Below, in pieces: positions 9,647 to 18,295 of a DNA stretch of 42,185 nt. Under the pieces are notes generated by a model that made no database searches, was not told the DNA's origin, and saw nothing but the letters and a program-made list of their open reading frames with translations. Within the stretch, counting starts at the first letter, position 1; each line of letters opens with the position of its first letter. Origin of the DNA: an uncultured Actinomycetes bacterium (GTDB taxonomy: Bacteria > Actinomycetota > Actinomycetes > Nanopelagicales > Nanopelagicaceae); contig CAIJYZ010000033.1 of the NCBI GenBank assembly GCA_903825015.1, forward strand, positions 1 through 42,185, read 5' to 3'. A program made the position numbers and the translations under genes.

Positions 9647-10347
9647 CAATACATATTCCTAATCATGTTGCCGTAGTGATGGATGGCAATGGTCGCTGGG
9701 CAAAACAACGCGGCCTTGCACGCACTGCAGGGCATGAAGCAGGAGAAGCCGCACTCTTTGATCTGGTTGAAGGTGCAATCGAATTTGGTGTTAAAGAGTT
9801 AAGCGCCTACGCATTTTCAACTGAGAACTGGAGACGATCTCCTGATGAAGTGAAATTCTTGATGGGATTTAATCGCGATGTAATACGCCGGCGCCGAGAT
9901 CAGATGAACGAATTAGGTGTGCGTGTGCGTTGGGTTGGACGGCCAAAGCGCCTATGGAGCAGTGTTATTAATGAACTTGAGGAAGCCGAAGAGTTAACAG
10001 CTAAGAACAAAGTTCTCACACTTAATATGTGCGTTAACTATGGTGGCCGTGCCGAAATAGTTGATGCCGCTGCCGAACTGGCCCGCGATGTAAAACGCGG
10101 CAAAATAAAAGCCGACGCCATCACGGAAAAAGTATTTGCTAAGTATTTAGATTCACCGAAAATGAGCGATGTTGACCTCTTTTTACGCTCATCGGGTGAA
10201 CAACGAACCAGCAATTTCCTGCCATGGCAAAGTGTTTATGCCGAACTAGTTTTTATGGATGTCTTATGGCCTGATGTAACACGCAATACTTTATGGAAAG
10301 CAATTGAAGAGTATTCAAAGAGAGATCGTAGATTTGGAAAGGCGTAG
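9643..10347 (+). CDS. uppS: Polyprenyl diphosphate synthase (UppS/decaprenyl-type cis-prenyltransferase)
   Basis: This soluble cis-prenyltransferase extends farnesyl or related diphosphate with isopentenyl diphosphate to make the lipid carrier for peptidoglycan and other wall polymers. The signature [17 protein letters not shown] contains the catalytic Asp; [10 protein letters not shown] and [15 protein letters not shown] are the other conserved family blocks. The 234 aa length is normal for the family. Product chain length (C50 or C55) cannot be told from sequence by eye. It overlaps recO by 4 nt. The stop codon lies in an 11-bp hairpin facing convergent zur. Confidence 0.93.
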   Translation: MTIHIPNHVAVVMDGNGRWAKQRGLARTAGHEAGEAALFDLVEGAIEFGVKELSAYAFSTENWRRSPDEVKFLMGFNRDVIRRRRDQMNELGVRVRWVGRPKRLWSSVINELEEAEELTAKNKVLTLNMCVNYGGRAEIVDAAAELARDVKRGKIKADAITEKVFAKYLDSPKMSDVDLFLRSSGEQRTSNFLPWQSVYAELVFMDVLWPDVTRNTLWKAIEEYSKRDRRFGKA

Positions 10348-10357
10348 CTTTTCCAAA
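10333..10357. terminator. Hairpin between convergent uppS and zur
   Basis: TTTGGAAAGGC, loop GTA, then GCTTTTCCAAA form an 11-bp stem with a single G-U pair across the uppS stop codon. A second TGGAAAGGC lies close by at 10371-10379 and could pair with the same arm. There is no clear T-run on either side, so this may be a weak bidirectional terminator or a 3'-end stabiliser. Confidence 0.45.
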
Positions 10358-10379
10358 TTGAGAACGCTAGTGGAAAGGC

Positions 10380-10769
10380 TTAGCATTTTGGGCAAAGGCC
10401 AAATATTTCCGCTGTATGTCCCACATCTCGAAAACCATATTCACTAGCTACTGTTTTGGCCCACTTTTCAATTGCGCCGCCTTCAATTTCTACTGTATCT
10501 CCGCAGCCTTTACACACAAGATGATGGTGGTGGGTTTCACCGCACAAACGATATATAGCTTCGCCATCATCACGTCTTAAAACATCAACGATTTTGTCAT
10601 TGACTAGAGATTGCAGTGAGCGATACACCGTAGTTAAACCGATGCTCTCGCCTTCTCGCTGCATGAGTCGGTAAATTTCTTGAGCACTTGCAAAGCCGCC
10701 GGCTCGCTCAAGCGTGCTTAGGACTCTGGGGTTTGAACGACTCAACCGATGTTCCCAACAATAAGCCAC
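10380..10769 (-). CDS. zur: Fur-family transcriptional repressor, probably zinc-responsive Zur
   Basis: The winged-helix region (SAQEIYRLMQREGESIGLTTVYRSLQSL) is typical of the Fur family. The dimer and metal domain has the His-rich THHHHLVCKGCG motif and a terminal CPKC, giving two C-x2-C pairs of the structural zinc site. Zur rather than Fur is inferred because the preceding gene on the same strand is a ZIP transporter and a Zur-box-like palindrome lies at that operon's promoter. Zur also sits next to glyS in mycobacteria. The start is uncertain. GTG 10769 overlaps zip by 28 nt with no ribosome site. TTG at 10745, overlapping the zip stop as TTGA, would give about 121 aa starting MSRSNPRVLSTLE and fits the family start better. 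Confidence 0.85.
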   Translation of the reverse strand: MAYCWEHRLSRSNPRVLSTLERAGGFASAQEIYRLMQREGESIGLTTVYRSLQSLVNDKIVDVLRRDDGEAIYRLCGETHHHHLVCKGCGDTVEIEGGAIEKWAKTVASEYGFRDVGHTAEIFGLCPKC

Positions 10770-11482
10770 ATTGCAACAACACCAATTACTGTCATAAGCA
10801 TTGTCATTTTGGAGGGATGACGCGAATGTGCCTCAGGCAAGATATGTGAGGTTGCAAGATAAATAACAAAACCTGAAAACATAGCTAAGTAGAGGGCCAA
10901 AGTTGGATCACTTATTACTACGTACGTTCCGAGCGTTGCACCGCTGATTCGCATGAATGCATCGAGCCCTAGTAATGCAATCGCCCGCTTGGTCCAATGG
11001 CCACTCTTAATAAGCAATGAAACAGTGTTTAAACCATCTGAAAATGCGTGGGACAAAATTGCAATAAAGACGGCAAGTCCCAATGCATTACTAATTTTGA
11101 AGGAAAGTCCAAGGGCAACGCCATCGAGAAAAACATGTCCACCCATCGCAAGGGCGCCAAGAGTTCCAGCGATATTGGCCGAGTGATTGTGATCGTGTCC
11201 ATAATCAGATTCAGCCGGCTCATGCGAGCCAAATATCTGTTCGGCAAAGTGAAGCGTTAGGAAGCCGATAACAAATGCGATTGAAACCACCGGGACATTG
11301 CCAAAGGTATTCGTATTTAATTCAAAGACTTCAGGCAGTAAATCAAAGGCGACGAGTCCGAGGAGGAGTCCTGCTGATAATCCCAATACCAAGTGCAATC
11401 GATCGCGTGATTTGATGGCAAGAAATCCACCAGCCGAGGTTGCGATGGCTGTTACTGCGGCTAGGGCGATAGCTATGTTCAT
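10742..11482 (-). CDS. ZIP-family metal (probably zinc) transporter
   Basis: This is an integral membrane protein with about eight hydrophobic segments over 246 aa. A cytoplasm-side His-rich loop contains HDHNHS, and the metal-path helices carry HVFLDGVALG and HAFSDGLN, which correspond to the HxxxD/E signatures of ZIP helices 4 and 5. It should import Zn2+ or a related divalent cation. The ATG at 11482 lies 6 nt after TACCTT (minus strand), so it looks leaderless, and a 21-bp palindrome sits directly upstream. Its 3' end overlaps zur, making a zip-zur operon that would be repressed by its own product when zinc is plentiful. Confidence 0.87.
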   Translation of the reverse strand: MNIAIALAAVTAIATSAGGFLAIKSRDRLHLVLGLSAGLLLGLVAFDLLPEVFELNTNTFGNVPVVSIAFVIGFLTLHFAEQIFGSHEPAESDYGHDHNHSANIAGTLGALAMGGHVFLDGVALGLSFKISNALGLAVFIAILSHAFSDGLNTVSLLIKSGHWTKRAIALLGLDAFMRISGATLGTYVVISDPTLALYLAMFSGFVIYLATSHILPEAHSRHPSKMTMLMTVIGVVAMWLIVGNIG

Positions 11483-11488
11483 GGTTGG

Positions 11489-11519
11489 AAGGTATCACAA
11501 ATGAAAATGGTTTTCATTT
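11489..11519 (-). promoter_or_regulatory. Zur box with leaderless -10 of the zip-zur operon
   Basis: A perfect inverted repeat (arms AAATGAAAA and TTTTCATTT, spacer TGG) occupies 11499-11519. It contains TGAAAA-N3-TTTTCA, which matches the actinobacterial Zur operator core TGAAAATNATTTTCA as I remember it. On the minus strand the -10 TACCTT (11494-11489) begins 4 nt after the palindrome, and the zip ATG follows 6 nt later. A repressor bound here would block RNA polymerase. Confidence 0.75.
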
Positions 11520-11544
11520 CCATTACCGAAATCCGCGCTGCCGC

Positions 11545-11550
11545 TAGGCT
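11545..11550 (+). promoter_or_regulatory. -10 box of the ABM-fold gene
   Basis: TAGGCT is followed by 7 nt and the ATG at 11558, with no ribosome site. This box is the reason for choosing 11558 over the ORF-track start at 11501, which lies inside the Zur palindrome. Confidence 0.5.
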
Positions 11551-11557
11551 TAAGCCC

Positions 11558-11827
11558 ATGCTTGCAATCGCCAGATTTTCAATCCCACTCAACAAAGCCA
11601 GTGATTTTCGTGCTCAATTGGAGTCCGTCAAGAGCGTTTTGGCCGAAGCTGCCGGCTTCTTAGATGGATCTGTTGGCCAAAATTTAGATGAACCTACGCT
11701 CTGGGTCTTAACAACTTCATGGCAAAACGTGGGCTCATATCGCAGAGCCCTTAGTTCGACTCGTGCCAAATTGGAAGCGATTCCTGTCCTGGCCCGCGCA
11801 ATCGATGAAGCAGGAGCGTACGAGTAA
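11558..11827 (+). CDS. Small antibiotic-biosynthesis-monooxygenase (ABM)-fold protein
   Basis: This 89-aa protein (start MLAIARFSIPL) resembles the ferredoxin-like dimeric ABM fold. It has a first strand, then a helix with FRAQLESVKSVLAEAAGFLDGSV, a strand with LWVLTTSWQNVGSYRRAL, and a C-terminal helix. Members include quinol-type cofactor-free monooxygenases and many proteins of unknown role next to glyS or zur in Actinobacteria. No catalytic residues are obvious. The 19 extra N-terminal residues in the ORF track are rejected because they overlap the Zur operator and the -10 box. Substrate unknown. Confidence 0.7.
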   Translation: MLAIARFSIPLNKASDFRAQLESVKSVLAEAAGFLDGSVGQNLDEPTLWVLTTSWQNVGSYRRALSSTRAKLEAIPVLARAIDEAGAYE

Positions 11828-11890
11828 ACTTAACCCACGCAAAGTAACACCCGTTGCTTTTCGCCGACAGCCAGCCGGATGGAGATTATT

Positions 11891-13270
11891 GTGGCAATGG
11901 ATCGTTTAGAAAATATCGTTGGTTTATCAAAGCGTCGAGGTTTTGTTTTCCCATCCTCTGAAATTTATGGCGGTCTTCGCGCGTCATGGGATTACGGCCC
12001 ACTTGGTGTTGAGCTAAAAAATAACGTAAAGCGCCAGTGGTGGAAATCCATGGTTACAGGTCGTGAAGATGTTGTCGGCCTTGATTCATGTGTGATTTTA
12101 GCTAAGGAAGTTTGGCAAGCATCGGGCCACCTTGAAACTTTTAGTGATCCACTCACTGAGTGCACTGCTTGTCACAAGCGATATCGCGCAGATCATTTAG
12201 AAGAAGCCTATGAAGCAAAGCATAAAAAAGCTCCAGCTTCATTAGCTGAAATTAACTGCCCCGCATGTGGAAACAAAGGTCAGTTCACAGAACCAAAACA
12301 ATTTAGCGGAATGTTAAAGACATTTCTTGGACCAGTTGAAGATGAATCAGGTCTTGCATATTTACGCCCTGAAACTGCGCAAGGAATATTTATTAACTTT
12401 GATCAAGTGATGACAACATCGCGCAAGAAACCACCTTTTGGAATTGGCCAGATTGGTAAATCTTTCCGCAATGAGATCACGCCAGGAAACTTTATTTTCC
12501 GTACGCGCGAATTCGAACAAATGGAGATGGAGTTCTTCGTTGTTCCAGGAACTGATGAAGAGTGGCACCAATACTGGATTGATACGCGCATGGCTTGGTA
12601 TACAGACCTTGGAATTAATCCAGAGCGACTGCGCATTTTTGAACATCCAAAAGAGAAATTGTCACACTATTCAAAGCGAACAGCAGATATCGAATACAAA
12701 TTTGAATTTGCTGGTACTGAATGGGGAGAGCTTGAAGGAATTGCTAATCGAACCGATTTCGATCTAAAAGCCCACTCGGCAGCCTCCGGCAAGGATCTTT
12801 CATTCTTTGATCAGGAAAAGGGCGAACGTTGGACGCCTTATGTAATCGAACCTGCAGCAGGTGTTGACCGCTGTGCGCTTACTTTCTTGATGGATGCATT
12901 TACAGAAGATGAAGCACCTAATAGCAAGGGCGAAATGGAAAAGCGGGCAGTCTTAAAACTTGATCACCGCTTAGCTCCAATTAAAGCTGCAGTTTTACCG
13001 CTTTCACGTAACGCTGATTTATCACCTAAAGCCCGCGACTTGGCAGCGCAATTGCGCAAGAACTGGGCCATTGATTTTGATGATTCGGGTGCAATTGGCC
13101 GTCGCTATCGTCGCCAAGATGAAATCGGAACTCCATACTGCATCACAATTGACTTTGAGACTCTAGAAGATCATGCAGTAACAATTCGCGATCGAGACAC
13201 AATGGCGCAAGAGCGCATTGCACTTGATCAAGTTGAAGCTTGGTTGGCACCGCGATTACTGGGCAGCTAA
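11891..13270 (+). CDS. glyS: Glycyl-tRNA synthetase (single-chain, class II)
   Basis: It charges tRNA-Gly with glycine using ATP. The alpha2-type enzyme starts with [20 protein letters not shown] and has class II motif 1 near the N-terminus. A zinc-type insert has CTACHKR and CPACGNKG. Motif 2 is [21 protein letters not shown], and motif 3 lies near [14 protein letters not shown], followed by a C-terminal anticodon-binding domain. I choose GTG at 11891 because GGAG stands 6 nt upstream. The track start ATG 11879 contains that ribosome site. The protein is 459 aa, as expected. dusB starts inside its last codons in another frame. Confidence 0.93.
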   Translation: MAMDRLENIVGLSKRRGFVFPSSEIYGGLRASWDYGPLGVELKNNVKRQWWKSMVTGREDVVGLDSCVILAKEVWQASGHLETFSDPLTECTACHKRYRADHLEEAYEAKHKKAPASLAEINCPACGNKGQFTEPKQFSGMLKTFLGPVEDESGLAYLRPETAQGIFINFDQVMTTSRKKPPFGIGQIGKSFRNEITPGNFIFRTREFEQMEMEFFVVPGTDEEWHQYWIDTRMAWYTDLGINPERLRIFEHPKEKLSHYSKRTADIEYKFEFAGTEWGELEGIANRTDFDLKAHSAASGKDLSFFDQEKGERWTPYVIEPAAGVDRCALTFLMDAFTEDEAPNSKGEMEKRAVLKLDHRLAPIKAAVLPLSRNADLSPKARDLAAQLRKNWAIDFDDSGAIGRRYRRQDEIGTPYCITIDFETLEDHAVTIRDRDTMAQERIALDQVEAWLAPRLLGS

Positions 13271-14406
13271 AACCACTTCGCCTGCCACTAGCAAGCGGAG
13301 ATCATTTAATTGATCCACCCGTAGTGCTTGCACCAATGGCTGGAATTACAAACGCACCTTTTCGCACACTTTGTCGTGAGCAAGGTGCTGGTTTATTTGT
13401 ATCTGAAATGGTCACTGCCCGTGCACTCATTGAACGACGCCCTGAAACCATGCGCATGATTGTCCCAGGTAAAGATGAATGGCCACGTTCGGTTCAGTTA
13501 TATAGCGTTGATCCAACAACAATGCGCGCTGCAGTAACAATGATAGGCAAAGAAAATTTAGCCGATCACATCGACATGAACTTTGGTTGTCCAGTTCCAA
13601 AAGTGACACGCAAAGGCGGGGGAGCAGCGCTGCCTTACAAACGCAAACTTTTTGCCAATATTGTTCAAGCCGCCGTTGAAGCGGCAAAACCATTTGGGAT
13701 TCCAGTCACCGTAAAGATGCGCATTGGTATCGATAGTGATCACCACACATTCTTAGAAGCTGCACAATCTGCTGCGGATTTGGGTGTTGCTTGGGTTGCA
13801 TTACATGCGCGAACTGCGGCACAAATGTATGAAGGTAAATCTGATTGGTCAGCGATTGCGCAGTTAGTCGAGCACTTAAAGCCAAGCGGGGTGCCAGTTT
13901 TGGGCAATGGCGATATCTGGTCTGGCAAAGACGCCGTAGATATGGTCAATCAAACAGGTTGCGCCGGTGTTGTAGTTGGTCGTGGCTGTTTAGGCCGACC
14001 TTGGTTATTTAAGGATCTAGTCAGTTCCTTGCAGGGAAGTGAAAAAGAGGTGACACCAACACTGCATGAGGTGCGCGAAGTTATGTTTCGCCATGCAAAC
14101 TTAATTGTTGAGTACCTAGAGTCGCAAGATCGCGGAATGCGCGATATGCGCAAACACATGGCCTGGTACTTAAAGGGATTTAGAGTTGCTCGCGAAATTC
14201 GCCACGATTTAGGGATGGTTTCTTCTTTAGAAGAGATGCGATTGCTACTTGATCAATTAGAGGATCAACCGTATCCAGTTGAAGTTGGCGATAAGCCACG
14301 TGGTCGCACAAGTCATGGACGTCCGCCAACACTTCCTGATGGTTGGCTCAATGATCCCGACGAACTAGTTCATGTAGAACTAGAGGATGCATTTTCCGGC
14401 GGCTAA
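13240..14406 (+). CDS. dusB: tRNA-dihydrouridine synthase
   Basis: This FMN enzyme reduces uridines to dihydrouridine in tRNA. It has the family's [15 protein letters not shown] start of the TIM barrel, the catalytic-cysteine motif [21 protein letters not shown], the phosphate-binding GNGDIW and [14 protein letters not shown], and a C-terminal helical tRNA-binding domain. The 388-aa frame begins with TTG at 13240, overlapping glyS by 31 nt. The next in-frame start would cut into the barrel, so the TTG seems right. It is directly followed by the DUF218 gene with no gap, part of a run of tightly packed genes toward dnaG. Confidence 0.92.
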   Translation: MVGTAITGQLKPLRLPLASGDHLIDPPVVLAPMAGITNAPFRTLCREQGAGLFVSEMVTARALIERRPETMRMIVPGKDEWPRSVQLYSVDPTTMRAAVTMIGKENLADHIDMNFGCPVPKVTRKGGGAALPYKRKLFANIVQAAVEAAKPFGIPVTVKMRIGIDSDHHTFLEAAQSAADLGVAWVALHARTAAQMYEGKSDWSAIAQLVEHLKPSGVPVLGNGDIWSGKDAVDMVNQTGCAGVVVGRGCLGRPWLFKDLVSSLQGSEKEVTPTLHEVREVMFRHANLIVEYLESQDRGMRDMRKHMAWYLKGFRVAREIRHDLGMVSSLEEMRLLLDQLEDQPYPVEVGDKPRGRTSHGRPPTLPDGWLNDPDELVHVELEDAFSGG

Positions 14407-15060
14407 ATGTTTCTCTTTAGATGGTTACGACGAACAATCACCCTGATTTTGGTTATTGCTTTAATAGCACCTGGATATGCCGTGTCACAAGTGTGGCGTG
14501 CTGCAAAAAATCCGATTGTTCGAAATGCAGATGTAATCGTTGTATTAGGAACGGCCCAATTAAATGGAAAACCTGGTGAAGCGTTAGAAGCAAGATTAAT
14601 TGAAGCAAAACGCATTTTTGATTTGGGTTACGCTCCAACGATTATTACTGTCGGAGCCGGTGCTCCTGGTGATCGCACGACAGAAGCAGCCTCAGGTAAA
14701 TATTGGTTACGTACACATGGAGTACCTTCAAAGAAAATCACGGCCATAGAAGTAGGTCGCGATACTTTAGTAAGCACCAAGGCCTATGCCGAGCTTATGA
14801 AAAAACGGTATGTCAGTGATGTCATCATCGTCACCGATCCATATCACTGCAAGCGCGCCATGACGATGGCAAATGATCAAGGAATAGTGAGCACCTGCTC
14901 TCCAGTTCGCACCGGTCCGAATACGATTTCGAACTCAAGTTATAAGTATTTATTACGTGAAGCCGGCGCCTATCTGGTCTATATAACAGTGGGCCGTAGG
15001 GGTATTCAGGTCAGCGATCATTTACCGGGTGCAGATATCGTCACTAAGGTTATGCCGTGA
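14407..15060 (+). CDS. DUF218 / SanA-YdcF family membrane-anchored protein
   Basis: One N-terminal hydrophobic segment (LILVIALIAPGYAVSQVW) precedes an extracytoplasmic DUF218 domain with the marks DVIVVLGTAQLNG, ARLIEAKRIFDLG, a TEAAS segment after PGDRT, and VIIVTDPYHCKRAMTMA. SanA/YdcF proteins are linked to envelope integrity and bind nucleotide-like ligands; no reaction is firmly known. The 217-aa length fits. The ATG abuts the dusB TAA, and the frame ends by overlapping the dgt GTG by 4 nt, so it is cotranslated with both. Confidence 0.85.
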   Translation: MFLFRWLRRTITLILVIALIAPGYAVSQVWRAAKNPIVRNADVIVVLGTAQLNGKPGEALEARLIEAKRIFDLGYAPTIITVGAGAPGDRTTEAASGKYWLRTHGVPSKKITAIEVGRDTLVSTKAYAELMKKRYVSDVIIVTDPYHCKRAMTMANDQGIVSTCSPVRTGPNTISNSSYKYLLREAGAYLVYITVGRRGIQVSDHLPGADIVTKVMP

Positions 15061-16274
15061 CGTATAGCCAACTAGATCAGGAACGTTTCCTAGATGAACC
15101 GGCAAAACGTGCTGGTCGCACCGAATTTATGCGAGATCGTGCACGTGTTATTCACTCCGCCGCGTTGCGTCGCTTAGCGGCTAAGACTCAAGTAGCCGTG
15201 CCTTGGGAAAATGATTTTCAGCGAACACGTTTGTCGCATTCACTTGAATGTGCACAGATTGGTCGCGAGCTTGGTGAATCACTCGGTGCAGATCCTGACC
15301 TACAAGACACTGCTTGTCTTGCTCATGATTTAGGTCATCCACCATTTGGTCATAATGGTGAAGAAGCCCTGGCTGCAATCGCTGCAGATTTCGGCGGCTT
15401 TGAAGGTAACGCTCAAAGTTTTCGTTTACTTGTTCGCCTCGAAGCTAAAACTGTTGATGCAGATGGAAAATCTATCGGTCTAAATTTAACGCGAGCATCT
15501 TTAGATGGGGCAACAAAATACCCATGGCCGCGTTCACAAAATTCGCGAAAGTTTGGCGTTTACGATGATGATGTCGAAGTTTTTACTTGGATGCGTCAAG
15601 GTGCACCAATCGACAAAAAATGTATCGAAGCGCAGATAATGGATTGGTCTGATGACTGCGCATATTCTGTTCATGATTTAGAGGATGCAATCTTTGCAAA
15701 TCAGATTTCGGTAAAAAACTTCGAGAATGATTTTGCTGAAATCTTTACTGTAATGACTCGTGATTATGGAAGCGATGCAACTCAACAAGAAGCAATCCAA
15801 GCCCACAGCCGCTTATCCTCATTATCTGCATGGCCGCATTATTACGACGGCACACACCGTTCACTAGCTCGTCTGAAGGATTCGACTAGCCAGCTAATTG
15901 GGCGATTTGTTTTAGCTGCAGAGTTAGAGACTCGTAAAGTTCATGGAGATGGACCACTTTCTCGATATAGCGCAGACCTTGAGATTCCTCGCGATCAGCT
16001 AATTGAGGTCGACTTCCTTAAAGCTATTGCAGGTCACTATTTAATCAATGCGGCGCATTCACAGGATCGATATGCAAAGCAGCAGATTATTGTCAGCGAG
16101 CTAGTTGAGATGCTTTTGGCAAATGCTCCACGAGAACTTGATTCGTTTTTTCTTAAAAGTTGGGATGAAGCAGCAGATGAGACTGCGCGTATGCGCGTAG
16201 TAATCGACCAAGTTGCAGCTCTTACCGATCCTGGCGCTTATGCCTTACACGCCCGTTTATCGGCTTCTCGTTAA
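15057..16274 (+). CDS. dgt: Deoxyguanosinetriphosphate triphosphohydrolase-like HD protein
   Basis: It hydrolyses dNTPs to nucleosides and triphosphate. The HD metal site reads RLSHSLECAQIGRE (H) and LAHDLGHPPFGHNGEEAL (HD plus following His), and the later D in MDWSDDCAYSVHDLEDA completes the family pattern. The N-terminal ARVIHSAALRRLAAKTQV is also typical. At 405 aa it is the shorter type-2 Dgt common in Actinobacteria. The start is GTG overlapping the upstream TGA (GTGA). dgt-dnaG adjacency is conserved in Actinobacteria. Confidence 0.92.
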   Translation: MTYSQLDQERFLDEPAKRAGRTEFMRDRARVIHSAALRRLAAKTQVAVPWENDFQRTRLSHSLECAQIGRELGESLGADPDLQDTACLAHDLGHPPFGHNGEEALAAIAADFGGFEGNAQSFRLLVRLEAKTVDADGKSIGLNLTRASLDGATKYPWPRSQNSRKFGVYDDDVEVFTWMRQGAPIDKKCIEAQIMDWSDDCAYSVHDLEDAIFANQISVKNFENDFAEIFTVMTRDYGSDATQQEAIQAHSRLSSLSAWPHYYDGTHRSLARLKDSTSQLIGRFVLAAELETRKVHGDGPLSRYSADLEIPRDQLIEVDFLKAIAGHYLINAAHSQDRYAKQQIIVSELVEMLLANAPRELDSFFLKSWDEAADETARMRVVIDQVAALTDPGAYALHARLSASR

Positions 16275-16277
16275 GAT
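16272..16277 (+). promoter_or_regulatory. -10 box of a leaderless dnaG promoter
   Basis: TAAGAT includes the dgt stop codon and lies 6 nt before ATG 16284, which fixes the dnaG start two codons inside the ORF-track frame. Confidence 0.55.
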
Positions 16278-16283
16278 GTGCGT

Positions 16284-18128
16284 ATGAGCGGGCGTATTAA
16301 AGATGAAGATGTTTCATACATCCGCGACCGTGCACCTATTGATGAAATAGTTGGCGAATACGTACAGTTAAAAAACGCGGGTGGAGGACAGAAAAAAGGC
16401 CTTTGTCCATTCCACGATGAAAAATCTCCATCTTTTCATGTGACTCCTAGCAAAGGTTATTTCCACTGTTTTGGATGTCAGGTTGGCGGAGACGTAATCG
16501 CTTTTTTAATGAAGATTGATCATTTAACTTTTGCTGAAACCATTGAACGTCTTGCCGATCGCATGGGCTACACATTGCGTTATGACGAAGGCGGACCAAG
16601 TACACCGACATTTTCAGCAGGTGCACGTTCACGTTTAATTGCTGCAAACACCGAAGCTGCAAAGTTTTATCAAGAACAACTCAACACGTCACCCGATGCC
16701 GCACATGGGCGCGACCTATTAACTAAACGTGGCTTTGATAAAGCAGCATGCATGCAATTCGGTGTTGGTTATGCACCGGGTGAATGGGATGCACTCACAA
16801 AGCATCTACGTGCCCAGGGATACAGCATTGATGAGTTAGAAACCGCTGGACTTTCAAAAATGGGTCAACGCGGCCCAATCGATCGTTTTCGTAACCGCCT
16901 TACCTGGCCAATTAAAGATATCTCTGGCGATGTAGTTGGTTTTGGTTGTCGCAAGTTGGCAAGTGATGAAGAAGATCAAGGTCCTAAATATCTCAATACA
17001 CCTGAGACACCGGTCTATAAAAAAAGTCAGGTTTTATATGGCCTTGATGCAGCGAAAAAAGAGATTGCAAAGAAGCGCCAGGCAGTCATTGTTGAGGGTT
17101 ACACCGATGTGATGGCAGCACAGTTGGCAGGAATCACGACTGCAGTGGCAACGTGCGGAACGGCATTCGGTGCAGACCACATCCGTATTTTGCGTAGATT
17201 ATTAATGGACGATGATTCTTTTAGAGGTGAAGTCATCTTTACTTTCGATGGCGATGCAGCTGGTCAAAAAGCAGCGCTGCGAGCATTTAGCGAAGATCAA
17301 AAATTTGTTACGCAAACATTTGTTGCCGTTGAGCCTGATGGTTTAGATCCATGTGAACTTCGTCAACAAAAGGGTGATCTTGCACTTCGTGATTTAATCG
17401 CCCGCAGAGTTCCATTATTTGAGTTTGCTATACGTGCCGAACTTGCACACCACAAGTTAGACAGTGCAGAGGGCCGAGTCAATGCACTCAATGCCGCTGC
17501 ACCTCTAGTTGCACAAATTCGTGATAAATCTTTGCGCCCCGAGTACATACGCTTATTAGCTGGTTGGCTTGGCACGGAAGTTGAAATCGTTTCCAAAGCA
17601 GTTGCGCAAGGCGTTAAAAATCAACCTAAGGTTGAAAACTCAACTGATGCCGCCAGCGAAGATACCGGCGCATGGAGACCCGACCCCAATGAGGCCAGGT
17701 TAATTCTTGAGCGAGAAGTTTTGAAAGCCAGATTGCAAGAGGCGTCGCTATTTACTGAAGATTTATGGACGCAAATCGAGCCAGGGGCTTTCACACATCC
17801 TGCTTATCGAGAACTTCGCAAGACCATCGATGAAAACGAGAATATTTCACCGCAAACTATTAGCGATGAGAGAATTAAGATGCTTTTCACTGAATTAACA
17901 GTTGAACCTATCCGCGCAGATGGAAAACCCACGGCTGCATACGTAGCCAGCATTACCGCCAGGTTGCGCGAAGTCGCAATATCCCGATCCATTGCAGAAT
18001 TGAAATCATCACTACAACGACTCAATCCCGTTGAAAATGAAATTGAATACAACGCCGCTTTTGCCCAATTAGTGGCCCTTGAAAGCGCCCGTAGAAATCT
18101 GCATGATTTGGCGCTCGGCAGCCTCTAG
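16284..18128 (+). CDS. dnaG: DNA primase
   Basis: DnaG makes RNA primers for DNA replication. The N-terminal zinc-binding domain shows C41, H44, C62 and C65 (CPFHDEKSPSFH and HCFGC). The catalytic core has the Toprim motif AVIVEGYTDVMAAQLAGI and the acidic TFDGDAAGQ, and the C-terminal helicase-interacting domain occupies about the last 150 residues. The 614-aa length is normal. I take ATG 16284 (MSGRIKDEDV) because TAAGAT lies 6 nt upstream; the track's GTG 16278 adds two residues. tRNA-Asn follows on the same strand, as in mycobacteria. Confidence 0.95.
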   Translation: MSGRIKDEDVSYIRDRAPIDEIVGEYVQLKNAGGGQKKGLCPFHDEKSPSFHVTPSKGYFHCFGCQVGGDVIAFLMKIDHLTFAETIERLADRMGYTLRYDEGGPSTPTFSAGARSRLIAANTEAAKFYQEQLNTSPDAAHGRDLLTKRGFDKAACMQFGVGYAPGEWDALTKHLRAQGYSIDELETAGLSKMGQRGPIDRFRNRLTWPIKDISGDVVGFGCRKLASDEEDQGPKYLNTPETPVYKKSQVLYGLDAAKKEIAKKRQAVIVEGYTDVMAAQLAGITTAVATCGTAFGADHIRILRRLLMDDDSFRGEVIFTFDGDAAGQKAALRAFSEDQKFVTQTFVAVEPDGLDPCELRQQKGDLALRDLIARRVPLFEFAIRAELAHHKLDSAEGRVNALNAAAPLVAQIRDKSLRPEYIRLLAGWLGTEVEIVSKAVAQGVKNQPKVENSTDAASEDTGAWRPDPNEARLILEREVLKARLQEASLFTEDLWTQIEPGAFTHPAYRELRKTIDENENISPQTISDERIKMLFTELTVEPIRADGKPTAAYVASITARLREVAISRSIAELKSSLQRLNPVENEIEYNAAFAQLVALESARRNLHDLALGSL

Positions 18129-18131
18129 TTT

Positions 18132-18159
18132 TTGCCCTTGCGCCTGTGTGCGCTAGAGT
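18132..18159 (+). promoter_or_regulatory. Promoter of tRNA-Asn
   Basis: TTGCCC, a 16-nt spacer and TAGAGT form a reasonable -35/-10 pair. The -10 ends 18 nt before the mature tRNA 5' end, leaving a short 5' leader for RNase P. Confidence 0.5.
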
Positions 18160-18177
18160 TTGCGCTTGCACTCGTAA

Positions 18178-18249
18178 TCCCTGATAGCTCAACGGCAGAG
18201 CAGTCGACTGTTAATCGACAGGTTCTTGGTTCGAATCCAAGTCAGGGAG
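18178..18249 (+). tRNA. tRNA-Asn (anticodon GTT)
   Basis: A cloverleaf can be drawn by hand. The acceptor stem pairs TCCCTGA with TCAGGGA. The D stem pairs GCTC with GAGC, the anticodon stem GTCGA/TCGAC holds loop CTGTTAA with anticodon GTT, and the T arm is CTTGG-TTCGAAT-CCAAG. The discriminator is G. CCA is not encoded. The gene is 72 nt and follows dnaG as in other Actinobacteria. Confidence 0.95.
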
Positions 18250-18282
18250 CTTTTCATCAGGCATTTTCACAGGTCAAACCTT

Positions 18283-18288
18283 TACTAT
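18283..18288 (+). promoter_or_regulatory. -10 box of the DoxX-Rieske gene
   Basis: TACTAT is followed by 7 nt and ATG 18296, with no ribosome site, another leaderless layout. Confidence 0.55.
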
Positions 18289-18295
18289 TCCTCAT

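Noticed and set aside
11501-11557. Upstream extension of the ABM-fold ORF
   Set aside because: These 19 codons run through the Zur palindrome and the -10 TAGGCT; the family-like sequence begins at ATG 11558.
15181-15378. Opposite-strand and out-of-frame ORFs inside long genes (this one in dgt and similar ones in glyS, katG, leuA and others)
   Set aside because: They lie wholly inside clearly recognised genes, have no ribosome site or -10 box at a proper distance, and their products are low-complexity mirrors of the real frame.
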